The position numbers and the translations under genes are program-made. A stretch of DNA of 64,000 bases. Origin: Posidonia oceanica. Its lineage: Eukaryota > Streptophyta > Magnoliopsida > Alismatales > Posidoniaceae. The notes under the pieces are model-generated. The model was given only the letters and a program-made list of their open reading frames with translations, did no database searches and was not told the origin of the DNA. Positions 59,396 through 64,000 of this stretch are shown piece after piece. Location of the stretch: NCBI GenBank assembly GCA_037176725.1, contig JAZBRS010000059.1, forward strand, positions 10,341,001-10,405,000, given 5' to 3'. The first letter of the stretch is position 1. Every line of letters starts with the position of its first letter.

Positions 59396-60524
59396 ATGCA
59401 TTTCAATCATAGCCCGTTGATGAAAATCGGAAGTGCTTGCCTGCTCTGGAAAGTGTCTACTCTGCCTCACATGACACTACTTAGATATCCTAACCAGTGA
59501 GGGAGCCACCACTGAGTGAGGACAGGCGAAATACCCAAATCCCCTAGGACTTACACCTCCAGAGGGAGATAAAATGCTAGGGCGTGAGTGAGAGTGCGAG
59601 CAAAAAAAAAAATACATGTCTACGCATGGGCATAAAAGAAAAAAAGAAGACAGAAGGCGAAGATAGAAGTCAATCCTAGAGATAGAGCCAAACAACGTGA
59701 CCCCGTCCCTCCAACTTACCTTGGAGAGGAGTCGAAGTTCGCGCCTGAGGAAGCCACAAGTCCTATAGGGCCTAGCCACCCCTGTCTAGCAACAGCTCCC
59801 CCTACCTCAGACCAAGCGCCCATTACCTCCAAGCCAGGGATAGGAGAAACCTGCACGCCTATGTGGGAGCAAAAGAAAGACAAATGAAAAAAGTAGGTGT
59901 AGGTCCTCGAGAGTTTGGCATGAAGCCTGTCCTCACCACACCACCACCTTAATCCTAAAAATTCTCACCCATTCCGGAGTGCCACTGACAGTTAGGAGTC
60001 CGAGTAGAGCCTGGTGAATCAAAGACCGCTCGTTTCCTTTGCGACAGGCGTCAAGCACTCCATATACTGAGGGCAATAGAAATCTAGCATAAATCATTCA
60101 TGCATCTATCAAGCATTCATCATCCCTTTCACTCTTTCCCTCCCACTCTGCAAGGCTTAACTAGGCACTGGGACAGTACTTCTGCCAAGCACAGGTTGAC
60201 CGCCTTTGAACCACAGCCTGCTGTGGATATGGGGTTTTTTGGAGGGAGATAGGCGCTTTCTTCTTGTTTTACTTTTTGGCCTTCTCAGTGTCCCCTTTTG
60301 TTTTATCCAACTTTACCACTCCACGTGTGAGGAAGTTGGTGTGATCGCTACTCCAGGTTCGCTTTCGCTGGCCCTCGAGATGCCTTGGGAGATGTGATGT
60401 TTGCGGATTCAACTACCTTGGGACAACGCCAGCGTTGCCCAAGGGTGCCCGTGCTTTGGTGAGTTTCTTCTTCTTCTTCTTCTTCCTTGCAACAAAATGA
60501 TATGAAAGATATGGATTAATTCAA

Positions 60525-61870
60525 TGTAGTAAGTAATCCTAGATATATAGAAAATGACATAAACAAAAAAAGGAAAAATACTTACCTGAGGGGTTTTATC
60601 CCACCGGTTGTAACTACCTAGCTACAACAATATGATAAAGGAAATGAAACATGCAAATGTGTAAAACAAAATTATAACGCTAAAGTAAAAACCCCCTTTG
60701 GGTGTAATGGAATGCTGGGAACGTGAAAAAAATTGACATGACGTAGTCGACGACAAAAATCTCAAGCTTTTAGGCTCTTTCCTTCTCTTTCCTTCTCTCT
60801 ATCTAGCTCTAAGAAATTGAGTCTCTCTTTAGTCTCCCAAATTTCCCCCTTTAATCTCTGTTTTTTGTCCTTCTCTCAAAATTCTCAGTCCCCCCTAAAG
60901 GTTGAGGGTACCCTTACTTTTATAGAAGCAGCGGAAGAACAATAATGTGCTAAAGGGAGCCAACTTAGCAAAGTTTCCAAAACAGAAGCGTTAAACGCCT
61001 ATATCTCAGCTTTTAACGTTAAACGCTGGGAAACCAGCGTTTAACACCCTCCCGAGCTACAACTGTTGTGGATAAAGAATATTCTCTCCTAAATGCTGAT
61101 TGACCATGATTAAGACACTTTAAATTGGCATTAAAGGGCTTTGATCAGTCAAGGAATCCAAACATGGTAAAAGAATCAAGATCGAATTTGGACCAGATAA
61201 GGAAAGTTGATCCAGCAAATTGCTGCCGTAAAATGCATGGAACCAGGCGTTCTACGTTGGATGGCTGTATCCCAACATATAACGACCTCCCGAGCTACAG
61301 CTGTGGATTTGAAGGAATAATCAGTAATTAATGGTGGATTAATGCCAATTAAATAAAGATTTGTCAATCACTTGGTCAACGGACCTCCAAAAGGAGTAAC
61401 AAATAGGGTTTCGGATTTGGCTAAATAAGGAAAGTCGTGGTCAGCACTGGGTTTCAATGTTAAATGCTTGTAAACCAGCGTTCAATGTTAAACACAGGGA
61501 TACCAGCGTTTAACACACTTAGGCAGTCCACCTTCCAAATTTGGCCAAGAAATTAAGGGGACTCAAATTGCTGTCATTAAAGTAAAAATAAAGGACTTCT
61601 CAAGGGCATGAAGACAATGTTGTGACCTGGGGATCAAATTGGATCTATGAACTGGGCTAATTTGGCAACAGTTTTGCAAAGTTGTTATACGGCTAAAACC
61701 CAACGTTCAACGTAAAACGCTAGGAAATACCCTTCCAACACCCACAATATGCATTTGGCTCGAATGAGAGAGCTTAGATCGAGAAGAGGGCCTCTAGAGG
61801 TGAACTGAGCAAGGTATGGTGCAAAGGGGTTTCACTACAATGAGGGGAGTGCCAAAATGGGGTGTCTACA
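60525..61870 (-). repeat. Inverted LTR with Tat-type ends
   Basis: On the minus strand it starts TGTAGACACCCCATTTTGG (61870) and ends GGATTACTTACTACA (60525), matching both ends of the solo LTR at 41.5-44.1 kb. Length is 1346 bp. Inside are several GCGTTTAAC/GTTAAACGC palindromic words and a minus-strand TATA box. Flanks TTCAA (left) and CCTAC (right) do not match, so it is not a simple solo LTR. Confidence 0.65.
60917..60924 (-). promoter_or_regulatory. TATA box of the inverted LTR
   Basis: TATAAAAG on the minus strand, followed by CCTTTAGGGGGGACTGAGAA, the same leader block as after the TATA box at 45113. Confidence 0.55.
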
Positions 61871-62346
61871 CCTACTGGTCCAAAGCCCCCACCAGCTCGC
61901 TCGGCCGCGGCTCAATCCAAGCATCAGTACAAGCCCTAGGACAGATCATCACAGTCAGCACAGCAGTTTGGGGTATATGTCAGTAGCCAGGGATAGAATG
62001 GTTACTTCCAAGGCAGTAGGACAACCTTGGCACTTTGGGTTCCCTCAGGGACCGACAGGCTTGCATAGCTAGGCACTCCCAACCATCCTTTGTGTGATTT
62101 CGCTCCGGATGGACGAAGTCCCTTCCGCTTGTTTCCTCGCTCCGTGCGGACGAGGACTAGTGTGCCTTTTGTGCGACCTCGCCCTGTGCAGGCGAGGTCC
62201 CTTTGCATGACTGAATGTGCTTGGTTCCTGTGTTCTGAATGTTAGCTGTAACATGTTAACTGCTTTATCAGCTTTGAAATGCGAACCTGCCTCTTTGACA
62301 GCCTGTGCTATGTGTCTGTGAATGATCTAATGGACCACAGTCTTAA
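61871..62346 (+). other. Retroelement-derived segment, unassigned
   Basis: The left part could encode a Pro/Gln/Ser-rich gag-like stretch (PKPPPARSAAAQSKHQ) with stops. The middle has repeated CTCGC...GGACGAG words (62100-62195). I cannot assign it to a particular element. Confidence 0.3.
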
Positions 62347-62895
62347 TTGCAGGTACTCAAAGATCTTGCATCAGTTTTCTACTTAGAGTCGCGGGTCGTG
62401 CGACCGACTTCTCTTTTAGTTGCCTGCATTTCCTTCCTCCTTACCCGTGAAATGGGTTTCCCCACTTTAGTAACCCCGACGCGCTGCTCCGAGGTTCTTC
62501 AAGGGTGGATCGGCGAACTCACCGCCTGTGACCGCGAGAAGCTAAGCTTGTGGGGCATCCCGCCCAGGCTTTTGAAGATAGCTGAGGTAGAGGTCAGCCG
62601 GCATCTCCTATGCACTGCTGTAAGATTTTGGAAGCCTGCACACCATATGTTCCGTTTCGGCAGAATGGAGTTGACACTCAAGCTGGAAGAAGTACGCTGG
62701 ATCTGCAGCTTTTCCAAGCTTATGGGACCCACTGTGTTCATGAGGTGGGATAGATATGTTGCGGTCCTAAGCCAACTGACAGGACTCTCCACTATGGAAT
62801 GCAACCAAAGACTGATCTGCTCCGACGGGCCTACGCCCATGCTTCACTTGGAATATTTCGACCAAGTTGCCAAGAAGCGTGCCGCGCTTGGAGAC
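62347..62895 (+). pseudogene. ORF1-like plant-mobile-domain fragment of a Tat/Ogre element
   Basis: An open stretch with FWKPAHHMFRFGRMELTLKLEEV and then a YVAVLSQLTGL segment. It has the layout of the plant mobile domain found in ORF1 of Ogre-type elements (F-W-x-P...F-x-F....L-T-x-x-x-E-E). A splice-like TTGCAG precedes it at 62347. Homology stops at 62895, where the end of an inverted LTR begins, so it is truncated. Its role in the elements is unknown. Confidence 0.6.
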
Positions 62896-63478
62896 TGTGA
62901 CCGTCCATCGCTCGGGTATGACGCAGTCGCACGCTGCCAGAGCTCACACGTGCCAGGCCATAGAGGGAGGAAGACATGGTCAGCGGTGAATCTGGGGAGG
63001 AAAACTTGACTTGAAAACACCGGGAAAACAAGCGAACGCAAAGGAAAACAAAAGCAAAGACATGGAGTTGCCACCTAATATATTAAAGCCGAGAGACTAG
63101 GAAAACCGTGCATGAAAACATGTGAGAAAACTCATGCAGTTTAAAATATGCCAATCCAATCCAAATGTATATGACACAAGGTCAATGCGGTCCAGAGAAA
63201 GGGTAAGGACTCCTGTTACGCGCGGGGAAGGTGTTAGGCACCCCTGACATGCCCGAGGAAGTTGGTCTTTCTTGGCTAATCTGCTCTTGTGTGGCTAATG
63301 TTGGCGTACAACGCCGGTTTATATTCGCCCTAAGGCGGTATGCAAGATGCAATTATAAACCATGCAAAGCTTAGCAAAACCTTGTCAAAACGACCGATTA
63401 AAGTTAAAACGACTAACTAGAGTTAAAACGTCGCAATAAAACGGTAAACGAGCGAGGGAAACAAAACTGAAACTGTAG
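62896..63478 (-). repeat. Inverted Tat LTR, 3' end part
   Basis: TGTGACCGTCC at 62896 is the reverse complement of an LTR end. From about 62920 to 63470 the sequence is the reverse complement of 48840-49370, including the GTTAGGCACCCCTGACATGC block. No primer-binding site precedes it, so it is a solo or 3' LTR. The match breaks near 63478. Confidence 0.75.
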
Positions 63479-64000
63479 ATATCCCATTTACGCATTTCCC
63501 AGAGTTTTTGAAGGATAGGAACTTTTGAGGCACCCCAGATCACACAATTAAGGTATAATAACACATCTTACAGATTTCTCGTGATTTGTTTAAAAGCATC
63601 ACTTGATTTTACCCGACTCAAGGTCGTTAGCTGTGGCAGAGCTAACACACTCAGACTGGTGGCAGGTTAGAGCACCTTGAGTACCCTTTGTTTCTACTCA
63701 AATTGGTGGCAGATTCTAGTTAGATAGGATGTTTTCATGATTTCACGGAATTTCTAAAGTTTTCCGGGCTTTTATCATGTTTCTCTCGATTAAAATAAAA
63801 GATAGGGATAAAAATGCAAAAAGACTAGACAGTTGCCTCCCCAAGCGGCGACATAGCATAGCCGCCATTCAGAGTAGTGACTAGACTATGCAGGCGCCTG
63901 TGGTATCGGCGACTGAACCCTAGGTAGATCTGGGCCCTCAATACCTGAGCTTTCATCTGTTCCACACACCAGCAAGGCACCGTTGCCAGCGGCGACTTGC
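63479..64000 (+). repeat. Tat-type LTR segment in plus orientation
   Basis: Matches 44300-44780 in the same direction (AAAGCATCACTTGATT, TAGCTGTGGCAGAGCTAAC, then the GGCGAC-rich part). It runs off the window. Confidence 0.65.

Larger units (their letters stand above)
46823..60480 (+). mobile_element. Tat-clade Ty3/gypsy retrotransposon (Ogre/Retand-like), decayed
   Basis: LTR, primer site, long leader, gag, protease, reverse transcriptase, RNase H, a second (archaeal-type) RNase H, integrase and a 3' untranslated part in order. The two RNase H domains define the Tat clade. No 3' LTR in the same orientation is found before the window end; an inverted LTR occupies 60525-61870, so the right end is disrupted or beyond 64 kb. 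Many stops show that it is inactive. Confidence 0.85.

Noticed and set aside
1..64000. CRISPR arrays, operons, bacterial-type attachment sites
   Set aside because: Nuclear plant DNA with spliced genes; the tandem repeats seen have no regular spacer structure.

Overview
The window is nuclear DNA of a flowering plant. It holds intron-rich plant genes (a peroxisomal DEG15 protease ending in SKL, a circularly permuted DAR-type organellar GTPase, a NAC transcription factor, a mitochondrial glycine-cleavage H-protein, a TLDc-domain gene and an ALMT pseudogene), surrounded by plant Ty1/copia and Ty3/gypsy retrotransposons, MITEs and microsatellites. The sequence does not let me name a species.

Layout. 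1-1880: decayed Ty1/copia pol relic split by a 295-bp Tourist-like MITE. 2168-9266 (minus): 14-exon DEG15 gene, rebuilt with consistent phases to 732 aa, with a TIR element in intron 7 and one GC-AG intron. 9267-15540: non-genic DNA with a foldback element, then an AT-rich repeat of about 530 bp cut by a 2.8-kb solo LTR (Tekay/Del-like) with a 5-bp target duplication. 15587-16391 (plus): ALMT pseudogene. 17153-17836 (plus): TLDc gene, tail-to-tail with the DAR GTPase at 17909-21154 (minus). 22185-29396 (minus): five-exon NAC gene (383 aa) whose first intron carries a 5-kb gag-only copia element in antisense. 33921-35492 (minus): four-exon H-protein gene (164 aa).

From about 36.4 kb onward I see no ordinary host gene. 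First come three MITE copies, a tRNA-derived SINE-like sequence and a GC-rich minisatellite. Then a copia LTR plus gag stub at 39741 is broken by a stack of nested Tat-clade (Ogre/Retand-like) gypsy LTRs: starts at 40957 and 41251, a solo LTR at 41542-44126 with a perfect GACAG duplication, and a 5' LTR at 46823-49389 followed by a tRNA-type primer binding site and a decayed gag-pol (50.5-59.3 kb) with the dual RNase H of the Tat clade. The right end has an inverted LTR (60525-61870), an ORF1-like plant-mobile-domain fragment (62347-62895) and another inverted LTR end.

The host genes are unrelated housekeeping or regulatory loci and do not form a pathway. DEG15 (peroxisome) and the H-protein (mitochondrion) could both serve photorespiration, but their proximity is probably chance. 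I found no convincing previously undescribed system. The most informative points are the GC-AG intron, the Gly-to-Ser change in the GTPase G3 motif, the antisense element in the NAC intron, and the architecture of the nested Tat LTRs (telomere-like tracts and a repeated primer-site word).
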